64,000 bases of DNA, from the NCBI GenBank assembly GCA_017399105.1, contig JAFQEJ010000041.1, forward strand, positions 1-64,000, read 5' to 3'. Made by a program: the position numbers and the translations under genes. Origin of the DNA: Clostridia bacterium. GTDB taxonomy: Bacteria; Bacillota; Clostridia; Oscillospirales; CAG-272. How positions within the stretch are numbered: the stretch's first letter is position 1; the number at the start of each line of letters is the position of its first letter. The notes beneath the pieces are model-generated. The model was not told the DNA's origin and did not search any database. It saw nothing but the letters and a program-made list of their open reading frames with translations. Below, in pieces: positions 33,260 to 42,369 of this stretch.

Positions 33260-35506
33260 ATGACAGAACTGACAAAAGGCGGCGTCTTTTTCGAAAACGG
33301 AAAGATCGTCGAAAATCCGCAGATCTCAGCTGAGGAAGCGAAAAAGAACACCATTGCATACGGCATCCTCACAGCTCATAACACATCGGGCGATGACAAA
33401 AAGCTGAAGATCAAGTTTGATGCGATGGCATCCCACGATATTACTTATGTAGGCATCATCCAGACTGCCCGTGCCAGCGGACTTGAAAAATTCCCGCTGC
33501 CCTATGTGCTCACCAACTGCCACAACAGCCTTTGTGCTGTGGGCGGCACCATCAATGAGGATGACCATGTGTTCGGTCTCTCGGCGGCAAAGAAGTACGG
33601 TGGCATCTATGTTCCCGCGCACCAGGCAGTCATTCACTCCTACATGCGCGAGATGATGAGCGGCTGCGGCAGAATGCTCATCGGCTCTGACAGCCATACC
33701 CGCTATGGCGCACTGGGCACTCTTGCCATCGGTGAAGGTGGTCCCGAGCTGGTCAAGCAGCTGCTGAGCAAAACCTACGATATCGCCATGCCCGAGGTGA
33801 TTGCCGTCAATCTCAAGGGCAAGCCCAAGGCAGGTGTCGGTCCCCAGGACGTGGCACTGGCTCTGATCGGTGCGGTTTATAAGAACAACTATGTAAAGAA
33901 TAAAGTGCTGGAGTTTGTTGGCGACGGCATTGCTAATCTGCCTATCGAATTCAGAAACGGCATCGACGTTATGACCACCGAGACGGCATGTCTCTCCTCG
34001 GTATGGGTGACCGATGAGGTGACAAAAGCTTACTTCGACTGCCACGGCAGACCTGAAGCATATAAGAAGCTTTCCCCGTGCGGCGTTGCTTATTATGACG
34101 GCATGGTTACCATCGATCTTGACAAAATGGAATCGATGATTGCGCTGCCCTTCCATCCCAGCAATGTTTATACGGTCAAGGAGCTTTGTGCCAACCCCGG
34201 CGATATCCTCCGCGAGGTGGAAAAGACAGCGGCAGAGCAGCTGGAGATCCCCGGTCTTGACTACAGACTCACCGATAAAATCACGCCCGACGGCAAAATC
34301 CGCGTGGAGCAGGGCGTTATCGCAGGCTGTGCGGGCGGTACATTCGATAACCTCTGTGCGGCTGCTGACATTCTGCGCGGCGCTTCCATCGGCAGCGGTG
34401 AGTTTGCGCTTTCCGCATATCCCGCCAGCCAGCCTGTCTATACCGAGCTGATCCGCAACGGCGCAGCTGCCGACCTGATGAGCGCAGGCGTGACTCTGAG
34501 AACTGCATTCTGCGGTCCCTGCTTCGGTGCAGGCGATGTTCCGGCAAACGGCGGACTCAGCATCCGTCACTCCACCAGAAACTTCCCCAACCGTGAAGGC
34601 TCCAAGCCTTCTGCGGGTCAGATCGCATCGGTCGCGCTGATGGATGCAAGATCAATTGCGGCAACAGCGGCTGCAGGCGGTATTCTCACTCCCGCAACCG
34701 AGCTTGATGTGACCTACACTACCCCCGAATATCATTTCGATGATTCCGCATACAGAGCCCGTGTCTACAACGGCTACGGCAAGCCCGACGCTGAGGCTTC
34801 GCTGAAGTTTGGCCCCAATATTGCCGACTGGCCGAGCATGCACGAGCTGACCGAAGACGTGATGCTGAAGGTTGTATCCTACATCACCGACCCGGTTACC
34901 ACCACCGACGAGCTGATTCCCTCGGGCGAGACCTCTTCCTACCGCTCCAATCCCCTCAAGCTGGCTGAATTCACTCTCTCCCGCAAGGATCCCGCCTACC
35001 TGGGACGCGCAAAGGAAGTGAAAGCGCTTGAAGACGCGAGAATTGCAGGCGAGGTTGCAGAGGAGCTGAAGGCTGCTTATGCGGCAGTTGAAGACAAGCT
35101 CACCACATCTCCCGAGCAGATCGGCGTGGGAAGCTGTGTCTTTGCCATGAAGCCGGGCGACGGTTCGGCAAGAGAGCAGGCTGCATCCTGCCAGAGAGTG
35201 CTGGGCGGTGCTGCCAACATCGCGGCTGAGTACGCAACCAAGCGTTACCGCAGCAATCTGATCAACTGGGGTATGCTTCCCTTTGTAACCGCAGATTATG
35301 AGAAGCTTACCTGCGGCGACTGGGTATTCGTTCCCGGTGCGCGCAGCATGATCGCAGAGAAGAAGCCCGATGCTGTCGGCTACATCATCCGCGAGGGTAA
35401 GTGCGTGGGCGAGCTGCTGCTGAAGACTCTTGATCTTACCGATGACGAGCGTCAGATCATTCTCGACGGCTGCCTGATCAACTACTACAAGAACGCAAAG
35501 CAATGA
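33260..35506 (+). CDS. Aconitase-family hydratase
   Basis: 748 residues. Substrate and cluster motifs are visible: [22 protein letters not shown] (about 135-155), [10 protein letters not shown] (about 355) and [10 protein letters not shown] (about 418), whose cysteines should hold a [4Fe-4S] cluster. The swivel domain occupies about 600-740. It interconverts citrate and isocitrate. GCAGG replaces the commoner GSCTNG around the first cluster cysteine, as in a clostridial subgroup often called just hydratase, so another hydroxy-acid substrate is possible. Citrate synthase is encoded at 48-49.3 kb, which supports the citrate role. The stop overlaps the NUDIX start by four bases (ATGA). Confidence 0.9.
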   Translation: MTELTKGGVFFENGKIVENPQISAEEAKKNTIAYGILTAHNTSGDDKKLKIKFDAMASHDITYVGIIQTARASGLEKFPLPYVLTNCHNSLCAVGGTINEDDHVFGLSAAKKYGGIYVPAHQAVIHSYMREMMSGCGRMLIGSDSHTRYGALGTLAIGEGGPELVKQLLSKTYDIAMPEVIAVNLKGKPKAGVGPQDVALALIGAVYKNNYVKNKVLEFVGDGIANLPIEFRNGIDVMTTETACLSSVWVTDEVTKAYFDCHGRPEAYKKLSPCGVAYYDGMVTIDLDKMESMIALPFHPSNVYTVKELCANPGDILREVEKTAAEQLEIPGLDYRLTDKITPDGKIRVEQGVIAGCAGGTFDNLCAAADILRGASIGSGEFALSAYPASQPVYTELIRNGAAADLMSAGVTLRTAFCGPCFGAGDVPANGGLSIRHSTRNFPNREGSKPSAGQIASVALMDARSIAATAAAGGILTPATELDVTYTTPEYHFDDSAYRARVYNGYGKPDAEASLKFGPNIADWPSMHELTEDVMLKVVSYITDPVTTTDELIPSGETSSYRSNPLKLAEFTLSRKDPAYLGRAKEVKALEDARIAGEVAEELKAAYAAVEDKLTTSPEQIGVGSCVFAMKPGDGSAREQAASCQRVLGGAANIAAEYATKRYRSNLINWGMLPFVTADYEKLTCGDWVFVPGARSMIAEKKPDAVGYIIREGKCVGELLLKTLDLTDDERQIILDGCLINYYKNAKQ

Positions 35507-36027
35507 CAGAGCTGCTCTATCTGACCGATGCGAAGATCTGCGGAGGTACGGGCTTTTCGGTGCGTACACCGAGAGAAGCCGCTCGTGCGGTGCTCCTGGA
35601 CGATGACGGGAAGATGGCATTGCTCTTCATCACCAAATATGGCTTTTATTCGCTGCCCGGCGGCGGTATTGAGCGCGGTGAGACCCGACTTGATGCCCTT
35701 CGCCGCGAAATGCGGGAGGAGACCGGATGCATGATCGAGGACGATCCCATTGAGTTGGGCTGTGTCTACGAGAATCGCTACCGCTTCAACTGCACACAGC
35801 GCTCCTACTACTATCTCGCCCGCGTAAAGGGAAGAAAGGGCACGCCCAATCTCACCACAAACGAACAGCGGGACGGTACAAGACTATGCTGGACAACACC
35901 GCGAAAGGCTCTCGAGCTGCTCAGCGGCGGAATCTCCGACGGCTACCGCGTGGAGTTTATCAAAGCGCGCGATACCGCGGCGATCCTTGCCTCGGGTGTG
36001 CTCATGGGAGATCTAGCAAAGGATTAA
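35503..36027 (+). CDS. NUDIX hydrolase
   Basis: 174 residues. The Nudix box is complete: [24 protein letters not shown] (about 48-71, matching GX5EX7REUXEEXGU). Such enzymes cleave nucleoside diphosphates linked to another group. The long, basic N- and C-terminal parts do not reveal the substrate. Its ATG overlaps the aconitase stop codon, so the two are translationally coupled; the reason for this pairing is unclear. A strong terminator follows. Confidence 0.9.
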   Translation: MTELLYLTDAKICGGTGFSVRTPREAARAVLLDDDGKMALLFITKYGFYSLPGGGIERGETRLDALRREMREETGCMIEDDPIELGCVYENRYRFNCTQRSYYYLARVKGRKGTPNLTTNEQRDGTRLCWTTPRKALELLSGGISDGYRVEFIKARDTAAILASGVLMGDLAKD

Positions 36028-36038
36028 AACTGAATCTG

Positions 36039-36068
36039 AGGGATGCTGAAGTGCCGGCATCCCTTTTT
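36039..36068 (+). terminator. Terminator of the aconitase-NUDIX operon
   Basis: AGGGATGC and GCATCCCT form a stem followed by TTTTTG. Confidence 0.85.
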
Positions 36069-36144
36069 GCGTGGGGAATATGTTTCCATGTCTTCATTTT
36101 GCATAAAAATATCCCTGTATTCTCCTCTGATTTTGCAAAAAGTG

Positions 36145-36173
36145 TTGAAATTCCATTCGATTAATAGTATAAT
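36145..36173 (+). promoter_or_regulatory. SigA-type promoter of the O-acetylation pair
   Basis: TTGAAA and TATAAT, 17-base spacer. Confidence 0.7.
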
Positions 36174-36227
36174 AATCGTAATACCGTGCCAATATCACGG
36201 CGCGAGACCAAAGAAAGGCCAATTCTT

Positions 36228-37688
36228 ATGACCGACAATACCAACACAAAGGAGCCTGTGCAGAAGAACCGCTTCACCTCTGCGGTGAGTGTGACGATTA
36301 TTCTGCTCTTTATGGCGCTGATTCTGACGCCTGCGGTTTTGCTGATCACCACCGGTGAGGACAAAACTGTGCTCGATGGCGAAAAACAGTACACCGCGCC
36401 TGCATTTGCGCTCTCGGATTTCCTCTCAGCTCAGTTCCAGAACGATTTTGAACTGTGGTTTTCCACCAAATATCCTCTGCGCGGCAATTTTGTTACCGCA
36501 TACCGCCAGCTTCAGTTTGATTCGGATAATATCGGCTTCAATGTGAGCATGCTCTTCGTTCCTTCGGTGAAGGATGGGGAAACTGCCGCCGAAACAACCG
36601 AGCATGCCGATACGGTCGAGGGCGAAGAGACAGCAGCTCCCGAGCCTGCATACAGCGACTTCAATCCCCTTTATGCTCATATCAATAAGATGCTTTACGA
36701 GCGCACGGCAAAAGAGCTTTCGGGCTATAAAGGTACCGATCAGGTTGTCATCGGCAAATCGGGCTACTGCTACGAGAACGGTTATATTAATGAGCTGTAC
36801 GGATACTCACCCAAATACCGCGACTGCACCGACGAATATCTGAAGGAGCGTGCCGATAAGCTGGATTTCATCCAAGAGGAGCTTGCCCGCCGCGGCATCG
36901 CCTTTACGGTGATTATCACGCCCAGCAAGGCCAGCGAATATGAGCAGTATATCCCCGACTGGTATAAGGCACAGAATACAGAACCCGACAGCTATGTGCG
37001 CCCTGTCACACGCCTGCTCACCATGCTGGACGAGCGCAATGTCAACGTAATCGACTGTGCATCCTACTATGACGAAATCGGACTTGATGAGACCTTCCCG
37101 CTGACCGGTATTCACTGGAATAAGCCTGCGGCTTATGAAGCGACCCGTGCACTGATGACCTCCTATGAGGAGCAGACGGGTACCACCGTACGCAACATTC
37201 TTGCTGCCAAGATCAATCGTGGTCGTACACCTCCCGGCTTCGGCAACGGCGAGACCGATATCTTCAACATCGCCTACAGCGGACTCTCCACCGCCTCTGC
37301 CATCACCGATGATGTATACTACTGGCCGGAGATCACCGTGGAGAATGAGGAAGCCGACAAGATCAACATTCTGATTCAGGGCGGCAGCTTCTGCTGGGAT
37401 TTCAATTATTACATGGAGACATACGGTCTCACGCGCCGTCTCCACCGCTTCTATTACAATGGCTGGAGCGGCAATCCCTCGGGTGACCCCTTCCAGCGCG
37501 GAGATGATGCCTGGGAGACTGCACTCAAATCGATTGATTATGTGGTTTTTGAGTGCAACGAGCAGTTTGTCTGCATGATGGGTACCAACGCACCCCGCTG
37601 GGGCGCCGCAGACAAGGAGCCGCTTGGCTATAACGGCAACGATGTCTACGAATCGCTCTATAACTACCTCAAGAAATCCGCGAACTGA
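36228..37688 (+). CDS. AlgX/AlgJ-like SGNH-type acetylation protein
   Basis: 486 residues from ATG 36228 (AAGAAAGG ahead). One N-terminal transmembrane helix (about 20-42) places the rest outside. The domain at about 175-480 resembles DHHW/AlgJ-type acetyltransferase-linked SGNH proteins. KSGYCYENGY and FTVIITPSKASEY lie near its start, PLTGIHWNKPAAYEATRAL carries the HW motif, and IQGGSFCWDF may be the nucleophile Ser region. The Asp of the usual D-x-H-W motif is replaced (GIHW), as in some Firmicutes relatives. An MBOAT gene follows 31 bases later, so the two probably O-acetylate an exported polysaccharide. Confidence 0.82.
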   Translation: MTDNTNTKEPVQKNRFTSAVSVTIILLFMALILTPAVLLITTGEDKTVLDGEKQYTAPAFALSDFLSAQFQNDFELWFSTKYPLRGNFVTAYRQLQFDSDNIGFNVSMLFVPSVKDGETAAETTEHADTVEGEETAAPEPAYSDFNPLYAHINKMLYERTAKELSGYKGTDQVVIGKSGYCYENGYINELYGYSPKYRDCTDEYLKERADKLDFIQEELARRGIAFTVIITPSKASEYEQYIPDWYKAQNTEPDSYVRPVTRLLTMLDERNVNVIDCASYYDEIGLDETFPLTGIHWNKPAAYEATRALMTSYEEQTGTTVRNILAAKINRGRTPPGFGNGETDIFNIAYSGLSTASAITDDVYYWPEITVENEEADKINILIQGGSFCWDFNYYMETYGLTRRLHRFYYNGWSGNPSGDPFQRGDDAWETALKSIDYVVFECNEQFVCMMGTNAPRWGAADKEPLGYNGNDVYESLYNYLKKSAN

Positions 37689-37719
37689 TTCCAAAGCTTA
37701 AGAAAGGGACAACATCCTT

Positions 37720-39105
37720 ATGATATTCAGCTCGACCATCTTTCTCTTTCTCTTCCTGCCGATCGTACTGCTGCTGAACTATCTCATTCCGCAGAAGTAT
37801 ATCACAGCGAAGAATGCTGTACTGCTGGCGGCATCGCTCCTCTTCTATGCCTGGGGCGAGCCTGTCAACGTGCTGCTCATGCTGCTCTCCATCCTTTGCA
37901 ACTTTATCTTCGGTATCGGCCTTGGAAAGTGCGAGGGAGACAAGCGGGCGCGGAAGATCATCCTCATCATTTCGCTGATCTTTAATCTGGGGCTGCTCTT
38001 CTTCTTCAAGTATTTTAATTTCGTCACCGGCGGCATTTTCCCCGAGATTGCGCTGCCCATCGGAATTTCTTTCTTTACTTTCCAGATCATGTCCTACATC
38101 ATCGACGTGTATTGGCATAATGTGGTGCCCCAGAAGAGCTTTCTTAAGCTGGCGCTCTATATCTCGCTCTTCCCACAGTTGATTGCAGGTCCCATTGTGC
38201 GCTATATCGACGTGGAAAAGCAGCTCACCTGGCGTGCCTGCACCGCTGAAAAGACCGCTCGCGGTATGATTCGCTTTTCGATGGGTCTTGCCAAAAAGGT
38301 GATTATCTCCAATACCGTGGCTGTCATTGCAGATACCATTTTTGCCATCGATATGGGACTGGCATCGGCGACTGCATGGGTGGGCGTCATCTGCTACGCG
38401 CTGCAGATCTATTATGACTTCAGCGGCTATTCGGATATGGCGATCGGTATTGGCCATATGCTGGGCTTTGACTTCCTCGAAAACTTCAATTATCCCTATG
38501 TGTCCGGCTCTGTGCAGGAATTCTGGCGCAGATGGCACATCTCGCTTTCCTCCTGGTTCCGCGACTATCTCTATATTCCCCTCGGCGGCAACCGCAAGGG
38601 ACAGGTTCGCACCTATATCAATCTGGTCATCGTCTTTGCGGCGACAGGCTTCTGGCACGGTGCATCCTTCAGCTTTGTTGTTTGGGGACTCTATCACGGA
38701 TTCTTCCTGGTCATTGAGCGCATGGGCTTCGGCAAGCTGCTCAAGAAGATTCCCAAGGCTGTCGGCTGGATCTACACCATGCTGGCTGTGCTGGTTGGCT
38801 GGGTTTTCTTCCGCGCCGATACGCTGGGAGATGCTCTTCGCTATCTGGGGGCTATGTTCAGCTTCAACGGCGGTTTTGCCAATGCGATGGCGCAGTTCAC
38901 CAATCTTTCCTTCCTCATCACGGTCATTGCCATCATCCTCAGTGCACCGATCTTCCCCTTCATCAAGGGCAAGCTGGAATCAACCGCAGGCGGAGCGAAG
39001 GCTGCCTTCATCTGCGAGGGTGTGATGATGGTGGTGCTGGTGCTGACCTCGGTACTCTTCCTTACAGGTTCGGATTATAATCCCTTTATTTACTTCAGAT
39101 TCTGA
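37720..39105 (+). CDS. MBOAT-family membrane O-acyltransferase (AlgI/DltB type)
   Basis: 461 residues, about eleven transmembrane helices. The typical opening MIFSSTIFLFLFLPIVLLLN is followed by PIGISFFTFQIMSYIIDVYW and PQLIAGPIVRY. FWRRWHISLSSWFRDYLYIPLGGNRKG precedes FWHGASFSFVVWGLYHG, which holds the catalytic His. It moves acyl groups from the cytoplasm to the outside for the AlgX-like partner encoded just upstream. The start follows AAGAAAGGGACAACATCCTT. The operon ends in a clear terminator. Confidence 0.95.
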   Translation: MIFSSTIFLFLFLPIVLLLNYLIPQKYITAKNAVLLAASLLFYAWGEPVNVLLMLLSILCNFIFGIGLGKCEGDKRARKIILIISLIFNLGLLFFFKYFNFVTGGIFPEIALPIGISFFTFQIMSYIIDVYWHNVVPQKSFLKLALYISLFPQLIAGPIVRYIDVEKQLTWRACTAEKTARGMIRFSMGLAKKVIISNTVAVIADTIFAIDMGLASATAWVGVICYALQIYYDFSGYSDMAIGIGHMLGFDFLENFNYPYVSGSVQEFWRRWHISLSSWFRDYLYIPLGGNRKGQVRTYINLVIVFAATGFWHGASFSFVVWGLYHGFFLVIERMGFGKLLKKIPKAVGWIYTMLAVLVGWVFFRADTLGDALRYLGAMFSFNGGFANAMAQFTNLSFLITVIAIILSAPIFPFIKGKLESTAGGAKAAFICEGVMMVVLVLTSVLFLTGSDYNPFIYFRF

Positions 39106-39120
39106 TATCGGTAAAAATTT

Positions 39121-39157
39121 AAGGCTATCTCATATGGATGTGAGATAGCCTTTTTGT
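39121..39157 (+). terminator. Terminator of the O-acetylation pair
   Basis: AGGCTATCTCA and TGAGATAGCCT form an eleven-base-pair stem followed by TTTTTG. Confidence 0.9.
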
Positions 39158-39179
39158 TGTTATACTGTCAATGCTAATT

Positions 39180-40055
39180 TTACTTCAGCACTTCAAGCAC
39201 ATCTGCATCGAAGTAGGCGCGATTCATACCGCTGATATGGTAATAGAAGCGGTTCGGTCGGTCGATGATGTGTCTTGCGAAGGTGAGCATGGCGGGGAAG
39301 GAGAGGGTGGAATTGAGGGTGTAGATCTCGGTCAGCTCGTCATCTACCTCCAGCTGAGATGCATGGATCATGCGGTATTTCTTCAGCTTTTCGCAAATCT
39401 CGGCGGCAGCAGTATCCTCAATGCCCAGCTTCTTTGCGATCAGACGCGAGGTGAAATTCTTGCCGGCGGCGGTGTCTGTATGGATGAGCACCATAGCGCG
39501 GAAGAAGGTTCGGTTGGCAAGATCGGCAAAGAGGGCGGGATAGTCGATGCCTTCGAACCAGCCTGCTTTGCTGTTGCTGCTCCTGGGGGCGATGAAGAAG
39601 CAGGGGAGTGTCTCGGTCAGCTCCATGAAGGAATTCCCTCCCTCGCAGTTGATGCTCGAATAGACGCGCCTGCCTTCTTCCTGCTCGCGGATAGAGTCGA
39701 TGGTGAGACTTCCGTCGTCCCGATCATAAAGGGACTTTTCTAAGACCCAGCAGAGCTTGAATACCTCGTCGATCTGCTTCTCTCTGGGGGTGGCTGTGAT
39801 GCGGTCGGTGATCGCCTTTTCCAGTGAGCGTTCGTCAATGCACTCTCTTCCGAAGAGAGCGTCGATGGGGAGCGAGAAGAAATCTGCAATGGCGGGAAGC
39901 AGCTCAATGTCGGGAGAACCTCCATTTTCCCATTTGGAGACTGCCTGTACGCTCACCTGAACAGCCCGCGCCAGCTCCTCCTGCTTGATGCCCCGCTCAT
40001 GGCGTAATTTTGCGATAGTCTCGCCGATAGATGTATAAGATGCGTTATTAGACAT
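39180..40055 (-). CDS. XRE-family regulator with C-terminal sensor-like domain
   Basis: 291 residues. Residues 9-65 are a Cro/CI helix-turn-helix (IKQEELARAVQVSVQAVSKWENG) followed by the same SPDIELLPAIADFFSLPIDALFG junction seen in the other XRE proteins of the window. The rest (about 75-291) is not TPR-like. It contains two helix-rich parts, one (SRLIAKKLGIEDTAAAEICEKLKKY) resembling a second winged helix. The start follows GGAGGACACAAAAC. The neighbouring sigma gene is on the same strand upstream, about 215 bases away. Target unknown. Confidence 0.82.
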   Translation of the reverse strand: MSNNASYTSIGETIAKLRHERGIKQEELARAVQVSVQAVSKWENGGSPDIELLPAIADFFSLPIDALFGRECIDERSLEKAITDRITATPREKQIDEVFKLCWVLEKSLYDRDDGSLTIDSIREQEEGRRVYSSINCEGGNSFMELTETLPCFFIAPRSSNSKAGWFEGIDYPALFADLANRTFFRAMVLIHTDTAAGKNFTSRLIAKKLGIEDTAAAEICEKLKKYRMIHASQLEVDDELTEIYTLNSTLSFPAMLTFARHIIDRPNRFYYHISGMNRAYFDADVLEVLK

Positions 40056-40198
40056 GTTTTGTGTCCTCCAATATCAAAAAATCAAATCGCGGTGTATCGA
40101 AAGCTTTCGTGAGTATAGGATAACACAAATTTCGGTTGATTGCAAGCGAGGTGAATTTGTTAAAATCAACCGCGGGTGGAATGAAATATCATCATTGT

Positions 40199-40273
40199 AT
40201 TCCGTCACCATCGTGGGTTGAGGATACGGTTTGATCTACCTAACGCCGATAATGCCTGTCGGTGCAACCGACT
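40199..40273 (+). repeat. Dispersed hairpin repeat, copy R5
   Basis: ATTCCGTCACCATCGTGGG then GAGGATACGGTTTGATCTACCTAACGCCGATAATGCC and the hairpin GTCGGTGCAACCGAC (40258-40272). The hairpin arms differ from R3 and R4 by compensating changes. The stop codon of the second sigma ORF overlaps its end by two bases. Confidence 0.8.
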
Positions 40274-40985
40274 ACATATTAAAGGTATATTCCAGTTTAA
40301 TCACTTCATTCTCGGTTAAATACCGCTCCGAGTAGACGAAAATGTACTCGCCGCAGGGGATGTAGCCGTTGCCCCGTTTCAGGCGAATGTTGGTCGCTTT
40401 CTTCGGGAGGGCGGTGAAAATGCCCGACTTGCAGGCAGAACCCATGTCGTTGTTCATGTCGCCTACCCAGAGCATGGGGGCATCGGGCGACTTGCGGTAG
40501 CTTCGGCGATCACCGTGATTGACAAAGGTTTCGCGGCAGTGCATGTAGCTTGCGACCTTCTTGAGCCCTTTCGTGTAGTAGCGGTTGAAATTGCCTTCTC
40601 TCACTGTGTCATAATCCATCTCATAGCCACCCTCGTCAAAGCGAGCCACAGCCTCGCAGTTTGCCGTCGAGCCCGAACCGAACCAGGTGGCATCCTCGGG
40701 CACTTTTCCGCCGTTCTCGTCGAGAATCTTCTGTATCTGGTCAGCGCCTTGAATCAGACAGGTTGTCTCGCAGTAGGCTGTGCTGATCTCGGGAAAGTCA
40801 ATGAGATGATGAGTGATGATATCTTCGGGCGCATAGGTAAAGTGGGAGATCAGCTCCCTCAGCGACTCTGCAATGCCGCGGCAGAGGGGGCAGGCTGCAA
40901 GATGTTCTTCCAGCTCGGCGACCTTCTCCTTCATGATACCTTTGGCGTAAACGAATAAATATTTCTGAGCTTCTCTGCATTCCAT
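40272..40985 (-). CDS. Possible separately translated anti-sigma protein (nested, in frame)
   Basis: An in-frame ATG at 40983-40985 lies seven bases after AAAAAGGAG (40993-41001). It would give 237 residues opening MECREAQKYLFVYAKG, the usual way a free zf-HC2 anti-sigma factor begins, with zinc ligands in LEEHLAACPLCRG. No transmembrane helix is seen, so it would be soluble. The free protein could bind the sigma part in trans. Separate translation is inferred from the start signal. Confidence 0.5.
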   Translation of the reverse strand: MECREAQKYLFVYAKGIMKEKVAELEEHLAACPLCRGIAESLRELISHFTYAPEDIITHHLIDFPEISTAYCETTCLIQGADQIQKILDENGGKVPEDATWFGSGSTANCEAVARFDEGGYEMDYDTVREGNFNRYYTKGLKKVASYMHCRETFVNHGDRRSYRKSPDAPMLWVGDMNNDMGSACKSGIFTALPKKATNIRLKRGNGYIPCGEYIFVYSERYLTENEVIKLEYTFNM

Positions 40986-41525
40986 AATTGAACTCCTTTT
41001 TGTCTTCTTCTGCGCGGCGCCCATCTGGTGCCGCAGTTTTTCGATGGCGGCGCTCTGACCGCTCTTGACGGTTCCGCCGGGGATGCCCAGCATGCTTGCC
41101 GTCTGCTCCACACTGTAGTCGAGGAAGAAGCGGCAGCGGATGATGTCACGCTGACGGTCGGGCAGCCTTTCAATGGCGGTGAGCAGACTGTCGGCAAGCT
41201 CCCGCTCGAGGACGACATCCTCAGGCGTGCTGCTGTCGGTGAGAATCTCCATCAGGCTACCCTCGTCATTCTCCCCACCGTCAAGCGAGAGGATGGGGAC
41301 GCGCTCCTTTTTTCTGTAGTAGGATGCCGCTGTGTGACGGCAGATGCGCATGAGCCAGTGGGTCAGCTTTCCTTCCTCGGTGTAGGAATCCCACGCTCTG
41401 TAGGCGGCAAGGAAGCACTCCTGGGTCAGATCCTCCGCAATCGAAGAGCCGCCGGTCACCGAGCGCATGTAGGCAAGCACACAGCTCATGTTGCTTCGGA
41501 CAACAGCTTCAAAATCCTCTTTCAC
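40272..41525 (-). CDS. ECF sigma factor fused to anti-sigma zinc finger and sensor domain
   Basis: 417 residues. Sigma2 lies at about 8-75 (SIAEDLTQECFLAAYRAWDSY, WLMRICRHTAASYYRK) and sigma4 at about 118-170 (LPDRQRDIIRCRFFLDYSVE, GIPGGTVKSGQ). At residue 181 MECREAQKYL starts a zf-HC2 anti-sigma domain with HLAACPLC as its H-x3-C-x2-C zinc site. A C-terminal domain of about 180 residues of unknown type follows. Sigma and anti-sigma are normally two genes; here no stop codon separates them. The Met at the junction has a perfect ribosome site. Repeat R5 abuts the stop. The start follows AAAGGCGGTGAGTCGGTG. Confidence 0.88.
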   Translation of the reverse strand: MKEDFEAVVRSNMSCVLAYMRSVTGGSSIAEDLTQECFLAAYRAWDSYTEEGKLTHWLMRICRHTAASYYRKKERVPILSLDGGENDEGSLMEILTDSSTPEDVVLERELADSLLTAIERLPDRQRDIIRCRFFLDYSVEQTASMLGIPGGTVKSGQSAAIEKLRHQMGAAQKKTKRSSIMECREAQKYLFVYAKGIMKEKVAELEEHLAACPLCRGIAESLRELISHFTYAPEDIITHHLIDFPEISTAYCETTCLIQGADQIQKILDENGGKVPEDATWFGSGSTANCEAVARFDEGGYEMDYDTVREGNFNRYYTKGLKKVASYMHCRETFVNHGDRRSYRKSPDAPMLWVGDMNNDMGSACKSGIFTALPKKATNIRLKRGNGYIPCGEYIFVYSERYLTENEVIKLEYTFNM

Positions 41526-41609
41526 CGACTCACCGCCTTTCTGTTGGGGATTTATGATCGATCACTGTCTATAATAACGCAGAAAAAATGAATAGGTTCG
41601 GAAATGAAT

Positions 41610-41655
41610 GAAAAAAACTGCCGCAGTCGAAAAAATTCTTCCATTCTGCGGCAGA
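41610..41655 (-). terminator. Terminator of the galM-dxs-lipoprotein operon
   Basis: On the minus strand CTGCCGCAG and CTGCGGCAG form a stem followed by TTTTTTTC. Confidence 0.85.
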
Positions 41656-41670
41656 GCTGCCTGTAATACG

Positions 41671-42369
41671 TTATTCGCTGCGACTTGCGATGGCGAAGCG
41701 AGAAAAACGCCATCCGTCTTCTGTGAGTACCATTTTGATCGGGAAGGTGCAGGTTTCAAGGGTATAATCCGCATCTACATTGGAGCTTTTATAATGCCCG
41801 ATCAGGTTAAAACGGATTTCGCTGTCAGATTTGCTGATCAGCTCATAGGTGTCGGGATGCTCGGACGGCGCATAGCCAAAGGCGCTTCCCTTTGCCACAT
41901 CGGCATGATAGAGCTGTCCGTCAAGCTCGATAAACACAGGTGTGCCGTTCAGCTCCTCCCAATATGCATCAGTAAATGCCGAAAGGCAAAGTGACTCCAG
42001 TTCGGCAAGATGTTGGAATTCCCCAATGCAGGGAAGGTAGTTGATCCCATTCATGCTGTAGGGAGTAATATCAGCCTGCTGCCCGTTCTCGGCTAAATAT
42101 TCCAGCTGACTTTGTACATCTGCACCGTCCAGGATGAGATGCAGGGTGTTGACGCTGTCGGGGGCTCCCAGAAAAAGGGGTAAAATCTGCTCTGCCAGTC
42201 TGTATACAGCAATCTGTTCCTCACTTAAAAATTCAGACAGATCGGTATACATGATGGCGATTTCACTCTCGGGGAGGTCGCTTTCAAGCTGTTCTTCCGC
42301 ATCAGCATGGTCGCATGCGGTGCATCCGATTGATAACAGGATCAGAAGTACACATAAATACCGTTTCAT
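41671..42369 (-). CDS. Lipoprotein of unknown function
   Basis: 232 residues. Signal peptide with lipobox LSIGC (Cys16). The mature part is acidic at first (DADAEEQLESDLPESE), with no recognised domain. The segment WEELNGTPVFIELDGQLYHADVAKGSAFGYAPSEHPDTYE and the end WRFSRFAIASRSE resemble SnoaL/NTF2-like or DUF lipoproteins only loosely. Its start overlaps the dxs stop by four bases, so it is the last gene of galM-dxs-lipoprotein. A role cannot be assigned. Confidence 0.8.
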   Translation of the reverse strand: MKRYLCVLLILLSIGCTACDHADAEEQLESDLPESEIAIMYTDLSEFLSEEQIAVYRLAEQILPLFLGAPDSVNTLHLILDGADVQSQLEYLAENGQQADITPYSMNGINYLPCIGEFQHLAELESLCLSAFTDAYWEELNGTPVFIELDGQLYHADVAKGSAFGYAPSEHPDTYELISKSDSEIRFNLIGHYKSSNVDADYTLETCTFPIKMVLTEDGWRFSRFAIASRSE

